DNA of 64,000 nucleotides, taken from positions 1-64,000 of the forward strand of contig JAQMWT010000557.1 of NCBI GenBank assembly GCA_029834535.1. The letters are read 5' to 3'. The translations under genes were made by a program, and so were the position numbers. The stretch comes from Chrysophaeum taylorii. Its lineage: Eukaryota; Sar; Pelagophyceae; Pelagomonadales; Pelagomonadaceae. How positions within the stretch are numbered: position 1 is the stretch's first letter; every line of letters starts with the position of its first letter. The notes beneath the pieces are model-generated. The model was given only the letters and a program-made list of their open reading frames with translations, ran no database searches and was not told where the DNA came from. Below, in pieces: positions 1 through 9,565 of the stretch.

Positions 1-1616
1 AAGGTTGGAGTATAGCTCAAGCATTTTCGCGTTGTTCGTTAAAAGCACTTAGTCTAAACTGTAAGGAGCGAAGTTCCATTTTCCGAGCTTTAGCTTGTTG
101 TAGCGAATAAATTGGGAGAGTAGGTAATAAGTTGTTTAATCTAAACAAAGTAATCTTGACATTGTCGTCAATTTTACTCTGGATAGATGATTGTCCTTTA
201 AACTCAACCCCATAAAGATGTATACCAAGTTTATCTTCTCCCCATTGAGTCATGCTGATGATGTGCAGATCGGGATCGTTATGTTCGTTTTGCTTGGGTA
301 GGAAAAGCGCAACATCTAGCTTTACGTATCCAACGTTAGGATGTTTTGGAAGAGCGGGGATGACGGTTCTTATTATCATGGCATGAGTGATACTTTGAGT
401 ATCAGTAGCCGTCTGGATAGCGGGTGACAAGGACTCGGGTAGTTTAACGATATGTATTGGATCAGCGTAACGTTTAAAGTTAATCACATGTTGAGAGGCA
501 CATGTATCAGCACACCCCGGCGTAGTCATTAAAGGTAAATTGTACTCATTGTACAGTTTAAGCATTATTGCGTAACAAGCATGTGTAGAGCTTTGACCAA
601 ACACATACTGTGTCATGAGACTTTGCGTTTGTTCGGAAGGTACCACGACAAGTGTAAAACCATTGTTTAATTTCGGAATCAACACAGGGGAATCTGTACC
701 ATCATCATTTTCTTCGTTATGTTGGTTATTGGGGAGCTCGGAGTGCAAAGAAGTTTCCCGAGCTTGACGACGAACGATGGCATTCTGGGCGTTAGCATTT
801 ACATGCTGCAGTAGCGGTTGAGGAGTGTTATCGATTTCATCATCTTTAATAGATAGAGAAGTATGAAACATCTCTGCTGTTTCAGCAGTCCCCCTCTGCT
901 CCGCATCACTGGGGGGACGCAGCAGGAGCAGAAATTTCAGCTTGATCCTTTTCTTCTATAACATGAGATTCTTTATCGGCTTCTAAGAGGTTCGAGATGG
1001 TGTTGGACATCGTATCAACTCGTGATAAGTATAGATGAACTTGAGTAGCTTCGTCAGGATCTAGAGACTGTGTCGAAGCTTGGGAAGCGGTTGTCCAAAG
1101 GGTACTCAGTAAGCTCTTCATTTCTTCCTGTACCATTTTAGAGTCGGTAGAGGGATTGGGATTCGCTTCCTGTAATTTACCAAACAGGTGGCGAAGACGG
1201 TCAACTTGATAAGTAGCCCTGTCCATTAGTGACATATTGGAGCGTGAGTTGCGGTTAGTGGACTGTGAGTAGACAGGACGGTCGAAACTGGTGCCTTTGA
1301 CATTACAATTTGAGGGTGGACGATAGTAAGACGTATCACGAGGTGAGATTGTCGATGCTTTATCTTTGCATTGCGAAGTTTACGAGCATTAAAACCAGAC
1401 TGTCCAGCGACAGTAGCTAACAATGAGTAAGCATTGTTTAGAGAATCATGAGATTGATGAATAGTATCCATCAATAATACCTTAGGTGGCTTGGTAGCGG
1501 TAGTACCAGGGATATATGGAATCCATGATGCGGGTTTATCCAAGCGTCGGTTGGACGAAAACTTTGTCTCATTATATATCTTTAACAAGAACTCCAATAA
1601 CGGACGAAGATCATTG

Positions 1617-1658
1617 TTCCCCACACACACCCCCCCCTCTTAGCAGTCGACATTTAAA
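1617..1658 (+). mobile_element. 42-bp 3' tail of LINE A inserted in the Copia element
   Basis: The sequence ends ctcttagcagtcgacatttaaa, the same 3' end as LINE A (plus-strand copy at 5864 reads as its reverse complement). It is flanked by perfect 14-bp direct repeats gacgaagatcattg at 1603-1616 and 1659-1672. The paralogous Copia copy near 25005 has one copy of the target and no insert, so this is a clean, extremely 5'-truncated retrotransposition product. Confidence 0.85.
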
Positions 1659-3185
1659 GACGAAGATCATTGGGATCAACAACTAGCTTTAAAACTTCAG
1701 GATCATGAGTCGAGTTGTTCCCCGAGCGTGTTTCGTAAAGTTTGCACCATTCTAATAAAGACTGAGAATAGCGTTCGTGATCAGAGGGATGAGCATATAG
1801 ACGATAGATCTCCTCGTGAGCTTTAAGTGCGATTATGGAATCATTAAATTGAATTGATGCTTCGTCATGGTTCAATTGATTTGCCCGAGTTTGAAAACAA
1901 GGAGTTGTTCGACAAATACATGAGCATAACAATTAAAATTTAAGGACATTCGATAAAACTGAGATTTAGGTTCAGTGACATCTGTACAAGATACAGTTTC
2001 GTAGTAGTGGTAAGCTAGAAGCGTAACAGCACGTAATTTATTAGGGTGTGCAGTAAACGAATAAATTTTCTTTAACTGCGGCCACATGGCGAGGGCAGGA
2101 CGTTCTTGAGATTCTAGATTGAAGAACGTGTACAGGAAACCGGCGTAAGTTTCGCAATGTTTAATCCAATCGGATCCATTAGAGAGACCTGAGAAGGATT
2201 TGTTGGTTAGAGATGAATCATACACAATTGATTTTTGAAATCGGGTATCTAATAAAGTGAGGGCACGCTTGGCATCCTCATTTAATAATTCGGGTCGAAC
2301 AAGATTATATGACTCTTGATAGAAAAGTCGTTCGAGATCATTACGTGCATCAACTGATAGTTGATGGGTAGAGTTGACGTGCCAAGTCTTGAGATGAGCA
2401 GGCAAGGCATCTTCATTAGGTAACTGTAATTCATTAATCTTTTCAGCTTTCCATTGAGGAAAAATTGATATCAACTTCGTGTTCGAGAAGTTGGTCATAT
2501 TCTGGGGCATTTCGTGTATATGAGTTATAGGGATCGTACATGAACAACGCGTCCGCATATGGGTTTGTCATATGCCTGCGAAGCATCTCAATTTGTAAAC
2601 TCACCTTGGTCGAATTGTCTTGGAAGCGTAATCCACCGTTGAGTTTATCAACGAGGATTTATTCCTGCTTATAAATATCCGTGGTGGATATTGGTTTTGG
2701 TTTTGACATGGTCGTTACCTATTGAAAATAGGGTATAGGAGTGATAAAACAAGCTGACATGTTCGAATGAAGGGTTTCCAACATGCGGAGGAATATGTAC
2801 ACTTCGCTATTTTAAGCGTGCGCTCGTATACAAGACCAAACAAATCACTATGCCATTTAAGCATGATGCTTTTGAGACTGAAGAATGGATTAATTCTCGA
2901 GCAGTCAGTCTTTTGTTGGGGAATAGAAGGGAAAAACCCGTACAAGTTTCCGCGGCTTGTGTAGGAAAAAAAATTTATTTTGTTGGCTATGCGAGTGCAT
3001 AAGACCAGTGGCCGACCCAACTCGGTCACAAACCAAATTAACTGGTGGTCAAATACCGTCACACAACAAATATGTACAGTAGACCACCGCCAAACACAAT
3101 GTCGCATTGTACTCGTAATCAGGCAGGCGTAAATTGATTACTCCATTTATACGCGCAACACAGTTGGGCTGACACACCTACGCAT

Positions 3186-3199
3186 CTGGGCCCATAACC
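3186..3199 (-). other. Primer-binding site, initiator tRNA-Met anticodon arm
   Basis: The plus strand next to the LTR reads ctgggcccataacc, identical to the anticodon arm of eukaryotic initiator tRNA-Met (CTGGGCCCATAACC, anticodon CAT). The minus-strand element RNA could therefore pair with an internally cleaved initiator tRNA half, as described for Drosophila copia. The same site lies at 26514-26527. Confidence 0.65.
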
Positions 3200-3609
3200 T
3201 GGAGAGACTTGACCCTCTCCGGGTACATGGTAGAGACTGCGTGCAGTCTTAGGCGTGTACAGACCATTCCGCTCGTCGCGTGCTACTACACAAGGTAGGG
3301 ATTTAGGCCCTAACTCCTTAAGGACCTTAAGTCCCATAGAAGCGTTTACACTGACAATGAGGAATGAAGCCTCCATTAATTAAACAGAAAACCCCATACC
3401 TGACGGTACGCACCTGGAGGGAGGCCTACTCCATGTTGGAAGTGAACTGCAGATCTAACTCTTCATAATCTGAAAGTCATAATGGCGGAAGGGTAAGGAA
3501 GGAAAGAGGGAAAGCCGCCGTATTGCAGAAAGAAAGCCCTCTAGTGGAGATAGGTGTGAAATGAGTGAGGTGGTCCAGTGTCGTACACGTAATAGTGTAG
3601 CTCTCTGGA
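3200..3609 (-). repeat. 5' LTR of family A copy 1
   Basis: About 410 bp, matching the LTRs at 14981-15401 and 26528-26929. On the plus strand it runs from tggagag to ctctctgga, so on the element's own strand it reads TCCAGAG...CTCTCCA. It carries the shared block ggtacatggtagagactgcg. The outer flank after 3609 is single-copy sequence. Confidence 0.85.
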
Positions 3610-3889
3610 CATGCCTCCGATTCGAGTTATTATTAGTATAACGCTGGTGATGTCTGTCGTCCAAAGACTGGCAACAACAAGCAAGTGCAAGCGAGACGAG
3701 GCGTCTAGTGAGTGAGTGTGTGCTCGCACATCATCTGTATCAGGAGGAGACTAGGCGTGGCGCGCGGTTGCTGCTTGCATCAACCACGCGAGAAAACGAA
3801 CTCCTCCTCGTGTGTACTGGAGACTGTGGCTTCTAGTAGTAGGAAAAAAAAGTCAAAGTTGCCAGCAAGGGGGGGTAAGTAAGCAAGAG

Positions 3890-5788
3890 ATGCGCGGCGT
3901 CGCGATGATAGCGAACATCATCCTCCTCCTCCTCCTTAAGTCGGTGTTGGGCGAGGAGTGGGAGTCGCTGGAGTTCGAGGAGGCGCGGCTTGAGGCGAAC
4001 TGGGTAGTGACGTCGTGCGCGTCGTTTGCGCGAGCCACGCGCAAGAATCCGATGACGCGTCGCGTCGCTATGGCGAGCGATGAGGCCGCGAGGTCGCTGG
4101 GTCTGGTCGGGGAGTGCGGTGCGTGTTGCGTGAACGCGGGGACGCCGACGGAGTTAATTGGCGCGGCGTGCGGGCTGCGGCGCAGCGAAAACGCGACGCG
4201 ACGCTGGTTTGCCGAGGTTTGCGGGACCGTCGAAGTCGGATGGGTAACGAGCGGAGACGCCACCAAAATTTGGTGGGTTGACGGAGGATCAAAGGTGTAT
4301 CAGGCGGATCTCGATCGCGAGACGCCGCACTGGCAGTCGGCTACGCTGGGCCAGGTGTTCGAGGTGGATGGGAACAGGTACGAGGTGTCTGGCGACTCGG
4401 TCTTCGTCGTCGAGACGGTCCAACCAGAAGAAGGGTCCTCCAGACCCTTTCCGGAGGAGGCGGTGGTGGTGCGCGAGGAGGCGCGGACGGCGCGGGGGTA
4501 CGAGAAAGTTCGCGCGCCGTATGACGTGTTTGGGGACATGAGCGCGTACTGGTTTGAGAATCGCGCGCGACTCTCTTACGAGGAAGTTCGGGGTCGGCGG
4601 TTGGTGGCGCACGTGCCGCCCCGGCTGAAAGCCAAGTGGTTTGAGGCGGTGCGGCCGATGGTCGAAAAGTGGATCGGCCGCGAGCTGGAGAAAGCAGCAG
4701 ATATCTCGGGCATGCGCGTCTACGGCAACGGGTCGGTGGTGTCGCCGAGAGTCGAGCCCGGCGTCTCGGCGATGATAAACATCGACCAGGCCGAAATGAA
4801 GGATGACTGGAACGTCTCGGTCAAGGACGCGACAAGTGGGGATTTTGTCGAGGTGCCGTTGGCGCCGGGCGACCTTTTCATGTACGAGGCGCGGCTCGCC
4901 GGGATGCCTCGACCGATGAACGGCGGCGGCTACGTCGCGATGCACGCCCGCTACAGATTCTTGACCAAGGAGGATGACGACGAGGAGGAGGAGCCCAGGG
5001 TGAAGAACTGGCGGCAGGCTTTAAAGAGACCGACGACTCCTCCTCCTCCGACGACGACGACGACGAAAAAAAAACAAAAGCTCAGGTACGTGCACGCGCG
5101 CAAGCTGAAATCGCGGTGGCACAAGGTCCTGGACGCGGCCGGGTTCTACGCGGTCGCTTCCTTTCTGGGACTCGTGTTTCTCTTGTGCTGCGCCGTTGCG
5201 ACGCGGCGCGCGCGGCGCAAGAAGACGAGGTTTCAACGTCTTCAAAGAGACTCGAGACCATCGGAGGGGTCGGCGTCGCCGAGGCGCGACAAGTCGCGGT
5301 ACAAGGCCCTTCCCCCCGGCGTGCGGCAGGCCGCGCGGTCGAATCGCGGGCTTTCGGTCGTCGAGCGGTGGCTCTCGAGCTCCCGCAAGGCTGCCGACGC
5401 GCGCGACGCCGAGCCGCCGCGACGCGCGTTGCTGCACCACGCGGCAGCGCACGGCGCGGCCGCCATCGCGCGCGTCTGCGCGTCGCGCGGCGCCGACCCA
5501 AACCTCGTCGACGACGCCGGGGACGCCCCCCTCCACCTCGCCGCGGTCGCCGGCTCGGGGGCCGTCGTGAAAATCCTTCTCGAAGCTGGGGCCCTGCCCG
5601 ACCTTCCCGATGCCCTCTCCAAGACCCCCCTCGACCGCGCCCGCGAAGCCAACAACACGGGCTGCGCCCTCCTCATCTCCAAGAAGCTCGACGCCAACCG
5701 CCGCCGCCATACGAGCGACAACAACAACAACAACAACAATGGGGTCGTTGTTGCGCGTCGCCTGCGACCCGAAGAGGACCAGGTCTAG
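3890..5788 (+). CDS. Type I membrane protein: degenerate prolyl-4-hydroxylase-like domain, TM helix, ankyrin repeats
   Basis: 632 aa. I start at the ATG that opens a signal peptide (MRGVAMIANIILLLLL, residues 1-21); upstream in-frame codons give no such leader. Residues 273-359 follow the pattern of 2-oxoglutarate/Fe(II) prolyl 4-hydroxylases: MRVYGNG, then MINIDQ, PGDLFMYE and a closing RYRFL. Where the family has the iron-binding H-x-D, this protein has R287-V-E289. The distal histidine and the 2-oxoglutarate-binding basic residue are also not seen (GMPRP, GGGYV). A Pro/Thr/Lys linker precedes a membrane helix at 416-437 with a basic stop-transfer cluster, and three ankyrin repeats fill about 512-599. 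The tail has an Asn run encoded by an AAC microsatellite. Inferred topology: luminal or extracellular pseudo-enzyme, cytosolic ankyrin scaffold, perhaps a receptor or tether. The fold is likely; the ligand is unknown. Confidence 0.75.
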   Translation: MRGVAMIANIILLLLLKSVLGEEWESLEFEEARLEANWVVTSCASFARATRKNPMTRRVAMASDEAARSLGLVGECGACCVNAGTPTELIGAACGLRRSENATRRWFAEVCGTVEVGWVTSGDATKIWWVDGGSKVYQADLDRETPHWQSATLGQVFEVDGNRYEVSGDSVFVVETVQPEEGSSRPFPEEAVVVREEARTARGYEKVRAPYDVFGDMSAYWFENRARLSYEEVRGRRLVAHVPPRLKAKWFEAVRPMVEKWIGRELEKAADISGMRVYGNGSVVSPRVEPGVSAMINIDQAEMKDDWNVSVKDATSGDFVEVPLAPGDLFMYEARLAGMPRPMNGGGYVAMHARYRFLTKEDDDEEEEPRVKNWRQALKRPTTPPPPTTTTTKKKQKLRYVHARKLKSRWHKVLDAAGFYAVASFLGLVFLLCCAVATRRARRKKTRFQRLQRDSRPSEGSASPRRDKSRYKALPPGVRQAARSNRGLSVVERWLSSSRKAADARDAEPPRRALLHHAAAHGAAAIARVCASRGADPNLVDDAGDAPLHLAAVAGSGAVVKILLEAGALPDLPDALSKTPLDRAREANNTGCALLISKKLDANRRRHTSDNNNNNNNGVVVARRLRPEEDQV

Positions 5789-5818
5789 TGTGTATTATCC
5801 TAACTACTAATCGACAGA

Positions 5819-5863
5819 TGTTTGTCTGTTTGTTTGTCTGTTTGTCTGTTTGTTTGTCTGTCT
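5819..5863. repeat. TTTG/TCTG tetranucleotide microsatellite
   Basis: About eleven units of tgtt/tgtc directly abut the 3' end of LINE A. Confidence 0.9.
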
Positions 5864-8524
5864 TTAAATGTCGACTGCTAAGAGGGGGGGGTGTGTGTGG
5901 GGAGCATGAAGGATGTGGGTAGGTTTGTGGGGTATGAGGGATGTGCCTGACGGGCGGAGATAAGTACGCGGGACCTAGTCGGGGTCATCGCCGAGGCGTG
6001 GGGCAGGCGAAGAGAGGACGGGCCCCGCCCGTAGGTCGTACGCATGCTGCCGCCGGACGTATGTGCGACGAAGGGTGACGTCCTGCTGGGATCGGGCGGC
6101 CTGGGCGGGGTTCCCCGAGGCGGCGACATGGGTGAGGGCGGTGAGGGCACAGCGAGCCCGGCCTAATGCGTTGGCGATCCCCCACTCACGGTAGATGCGG
6201 CGAGTTTGGGCCGCCTTTGCCTCTGTGAAGTTGGCGCAGCCGCTTGTCACCCAGGTTCGCGCAGCGATGCGCTCTGCGCATGTTTGGGCGAGAGCGTGGC
6301 ACGCCGCGCTGGCCTCACCGAAGGCACCGAAGACGAGGCCGGCGACGGTGCCGTAGCTACGTAGCCGCTGTTCGACAGGGCCCAAGAAGCCAGGCGGTGG
6401 TGCTGTACCCGGCTGGGGGATGATGGCGTCGATGCCGCGGGCGTGAGCGAGGTATTCGGAGTGGACTTGCGCTGCGCGCCGATCGACAGGCGACGGGTGG
6501 GAGGGATGGAGGGCGTGGGCGGTGTACAACGAACCCCAAGCGAGGGTTTTGATGTCGTAGAGTTGCTCCTTGTTGTCCAGCGTGGTGAGGATGTCTGGGA
6601 CGACTTGACGTCGGGCGAGATTGCCTCGGTACCGGCCGTAGAGGCGCGTGCGAATGGTAGGGGCGACGACGTCAGCAAAGATGCCGAAAACCTCGGACAG
6701 GGCTGGGATGCCGGCCTCTTTGACGCTGCCGTGGACGCAGTCGAGCTGGCCGTCATGCCAGGTGGTCCGCGCTCCTCCGCGGTTGACAAGGTTGGCCTGC
6801 GTGAGAAGCACCTTGCCGTGAGCGTCGAGAACGACGTCAGTGCCCAGAATGCGAGTGCCCACGAGGCCCAAACAAGCTGGAGAGGGGTAGCCAAAGTACT
6901 GGGCACACATCTCAGCCCAGCAGCGGTTGGGGATTTGAAGGCCAGAGCTGGGCCACGAGCTGATGAACGTGGTCGAGAAGCGATCCCATGAGGACGCCGC
7001 TACTCGAAGTGCTTCGGTGATGGGAAGGGTGGCCGCAAGGCGCTGGAGTGCAGTGGCCCGAGCTGTCTCGCGCTGGGAGGTTAGAGCACGCTGGAGTTGG
7101 GGTATGAGCACGGGTGTCGAGATGGTGGGGTCGACGAGGACGCCCATGGACACGAATTCGTGGGAGAGAGGACCGTCGACGAGATGAACGTTGGCGGGGT
7201 CGCCGGAACCAGCGCCGCCGTGGGAAGCCAGCGTGGTACGGAGATCAGCCCGAAGTCCGTCCCACGCAGTCTCGAGTGTCCGCCCCAGGCGGCAACCGGA
7301 TGCGAGGAGGTGGTGCCAACGGTGCAACTCGTTACCTGTGCGAAAAGAAGTGGCACCCAGGACCGAGGCGAGGCGGGGAGGTAGCCAGGGACCTCCAAGG
7401 CACCCGTAGGATCGCGAAGGTCGACGAGGTGTGGGAGGGCCTGGGCCGCCGTGCCAACAAAGGCGGCGGGGCTGAGGTCGGCGCAGGAGCGAATGCCGCC
7501 ACCCCCACTTCGAGCAGGAAGACGGAGGCGTTGGAGGACGATGCCGTTGGAGTCAAAAACCTGACGCGGATCTGCGCCAAGTGCTGTGGCGACGAAGCTG
7601 AGGGCGGCAACGTCGAAGCGGCGGAGCGCGCTCAAGGCATTGGTGGGGTAGCAGTGTTGCGCGATGTAGTCCATGCGCGGGGCGATGCAGTAGCGGCCCA
7701 ACGAGTACATGCAGTGGAGGGAGACGTTCTGGAGCTTGGTGCGAATACGGCTCATGTAGCTCACCTGAGCGTCAACCTCGCGTTGCAAGGTAGCTTCGAC
7801 ATAGGCATCTCCGGCGTGGCCGGGGAAGCCGATGGGCACACCATAGATTACGAGGCCGTCGGCGACAACGGGGATACCAGCAAGAGCGCGCGTGCCGTCA
7901 GGCGCAACTTGACGTGGTCGTGAACATCGGGGTGGTCGAGAAGCCCCATGCCAAGTGCCGGACAGAACGCCTCGCACTTGTCGAGGCGGAGCTCCTCGCC
8001 GCTAGCTTGGATGTCGCGGGCGTACTGCAGGAGGGCGTCGACAACCTCGCGAGGGGAACCAGAGATGACGCCGTCGTCCATGCCAAATCGGGCGTAGCCG
8101 GCACATGAACGTAAGCGGGTGTCAAGGGCCTGAGCGGCGTCATGCGTTGCCAGACAGTACGCCGGTGGATAGGTGGGGTCGCCTTGCTGGCCGCCTTCTT
8201 GAGAGTCGAAGGGGGCGCGATCGAGGCCGGTGGGGCCGTGGAGGGCCACCCAGGATGCCGGCCGCAATTGCTTGAACATAAAGTGGCCAAAGGCACGCAG
8301 CTTAGCGTTGGCGTGGTTTGCGAGTTTGTCCACGACGGTCCGGCGCTTGAGCTCGTTGAAGGCGTTGCGTTTGTCCAGCTTGATGATGACCTGGTCGGGG
8401 TACTGCTCCGCGTGGGTGCGGACGCCAAAGACGAGGCGCGAGGGGCCGCCCTTGACCCCGACGGCAACGTTGATCGGGTACAGTGCCTCAGAGAGCTCGG
8501 AGTGGAGGCTGTCCCTCGGTTTAG
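5864..8524 (-). mobile_element. LINE A: 5'-truncated non-LTR retrotransposon
   Basis: The element reads on the minus strand, from a truncated 5' end near 8524 where it meets a Helitron remnant to a 3' end at 5864. It keeps the middle and end of one large reverse-transcriptase ORF and a GC-rich 3' UTR ending in the family tail (on the plus strand tctttaaatgtcgactgcta then a G run). There is no poly(A) tail. The last 120-150 bp recur at 12586-12705 and 56619-56795, and the tail alone at several other sites, so the family amplified mostly as short 5'-truncated copies. Confidence 0.8.
5975..8520 (-). pseudogene. LINE A polyprotein remnant: reverse transcriptase plus PD-(D/E)xK nuclease-like domain
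   Basis: Reverse transcriptase motifs appear in order on the minus strand: A as KLDKRNAF (about 8365), B as EGGQQGDP (about 8190), C as FGMDDG (about 8085). A long C-terminal region follows. At about 6560-6620 it has VPDILTTL, then a short gap, then LYDIKT, which fits the PD...(D/E)xK pattern of restriction-like endonucleases found C-terminal to the RT in early-branching LINE clades; an HDGQLDCVHG stretch lies upstream. Three frames are used in turn, with frame changes near 7850-7980 and 7100-7330, so at least two frameshifts inactivate the copy. The N-terminal third is missing. The reverse transcriptase call is firm; the nuclease call is by motif only. Confidence 0.75.
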
Positions 8525-8526
8525 GG

Positions 8527-8572
8527 TAAGGATCAGGTAGGCGCGAGAGTAAGGATCAGGTAGGCGCGAGAG
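8527..8572. repeat. Two tandem 23-bp units at the Helitron 5' side
   Basis: taaggatcaggtaggcgcga(gag) occurs twice (8527-8549 and 8550-8572). One related unit lies in reverse orientation at about 49335-49362 beside the second Helitron remnant, so the unit belongs to the Helitron rather than to LINE A. Confidence 0.75.
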
Positions 8573-9110
8573 CCAGACAGTGATCCTCCAAGCCGTCTAC
8601 GGCGACCTCGCAGACTATTTCCACGACCCGCGGCGGCTCTTTCGGCGCGCCATTCTCACGCCCCGTCGAAACGATGTTGTCGATGCTGACAACGCCGCGC
8701 GCATGAATGACCGCGGCCTTTTTTTCCCGGAGACGAGGCGTCGGAGTTCTTTTTTTCGGCCGACTAGGTTGGGTCGGAAGCCGACGCCTCGCTCTTTACA
8801 GTCGAGTTTTGAACTCCCTGACAACCAACGGCATGCTGACTTTGATCGCGAGCTTAAAGTCTTCGCAACCTCGACCCGTCGCACGGCCACTGCAACGGTA
8901 CCAGATACATGATCGATCGTGTCGTTGTCACCGAGGCTCCTCCAACCTGTATCCCGTAAGGCCCGCCGACGCCAAACGATCAACAAGAGCCAGGGCCAGA
9001 CGCCCCGCGAGGTCGGCGTCCTCTTGCCCACAAGCCCGTCTTCTGCCACGTCCAGCTCTACGTGGCTCTCCGTCGATCGGCAACCCCGAGGATATCGTCT
9101 TCTGAGTCGA
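8573..9110 (+). pseudogene. Helitron copy 1: C-terminal Pif1-like helicase remnant
   Basis: Helitron Rep-helicase motifs can be read across shifting frames: YGDLADYFHDP and RAILTP (about 8600-8660), LRNLDPSHGHCNGTRYII (clearer in the second copy at 48900-48980), TINKSQGQTPREVG (about 8978-9020) and VQLYVAL (about 9050). The last two are the conserved C-terminal helicase motifs of Helitrons and Pif1. Only about 180 residues' worth remains, with several frameshifts and no Rep domain, so it is a dead fragment. The reverse-strand copy at 48640-49365 is about 85-90 percent identical by eye. Confidence 0.8.
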
Positions 9111-9179
9111 CGACTCCACCCTACTCCACACGTGCTCCGCAATACCGATAAGCCCCCTCCCGGCGTCTACACGCGCACG

Positions 9180-9535
9180 GTAGGTGAACTTACTGGGACC
9201 AGGTGAACTTACTGGAACCAGGTGAACTTACTGGGGTTAGAGATTGGGATTAGGTGAACTTAGTGAGACCAAGTGCGAACTTACTGAGACCAAGTGCACA
9301 CTTACTGGGGCCTTTAGAATAAACTCAAAGCTTAGCGGCGTGTGCGGATCAAAGCAGCTTAGATTGGCGGGGGTGAGAGCGACGAGCTCAAAGGGGAGTG
9401 GGGTGAGTGGGTGTGGGTTTACGCCGAACTATAGAGATTGGGTTTACGCCGAATTTACTGGGGTTAGAGATTGGGACTAGGTGAACTTAATGGGGTGAAT
9501 GAAAATGCTGGGGTTAGAGATAGGTGAACTTACTG
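9180..9535. repeat. AGGTGAACTTACTGGG minisatellite, Helitron 3' tail
   Basis: Imperfect units of aggtgaacttactgggacc occur at 9180-9310 and again at 9477-9535, with a dispersed repeat between them (9319-9420). The same unit follows the second Helitron remnant (48571-48635, inverted). It is therefore part of, or preferentially linked to, this Helitron family. The last unit ends about 30 bp before the start codon of the next gene. Confidence 0.8.
9319..9420. repeat. Dispersed repeat, copy 1
   Basis: About 100 bp containing gatcaaagcagcttagatt, then gcgggggtgagagcg. It recurs at 51263-51350. No coding capacity is seen. Confidence 0.7.
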
Positions 9536-9565
9536 GCCTGCACTTGTTATAGTCTACTAAAGAAG

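Larger units (their letters stand above)
1..3609 (-). mobile_element. Copia-type LTR retrotransposon, family A, copy 1 (partial, cut by window edge)
   Basis: On the minus strand this holds a 5' LTR (3200-3609), a primer-binding site, a leader, and gag-like then protease-region coding sequence down to position 1. It matches 23390-26929, the same part of family A copy 2, almost base for base, which is how the family was assigned although the polymerase lies outside the window. The gag-like part is rich in short helices and acidic stretches, and I see no CCHC knuckle. The protease-like segment near 450-560 has the DTCASQHV signature expected of a retroviral-type aspartic protease. It is an AT-richer island than the host genes. 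It looks broken, with several interruptions in the part visible, and a short LINE tail is inserted into it at 1617-1658. Age: not recent, judging from divergence to copy 2. Confidence 0.85.

Noticed and set aside
4289-5710. Long minus-strand frames opposite the P4H-ankyrin gene
   Set aside because: Same GC-driven shadow effect; composition is Arg/Pro-rich without domain features.
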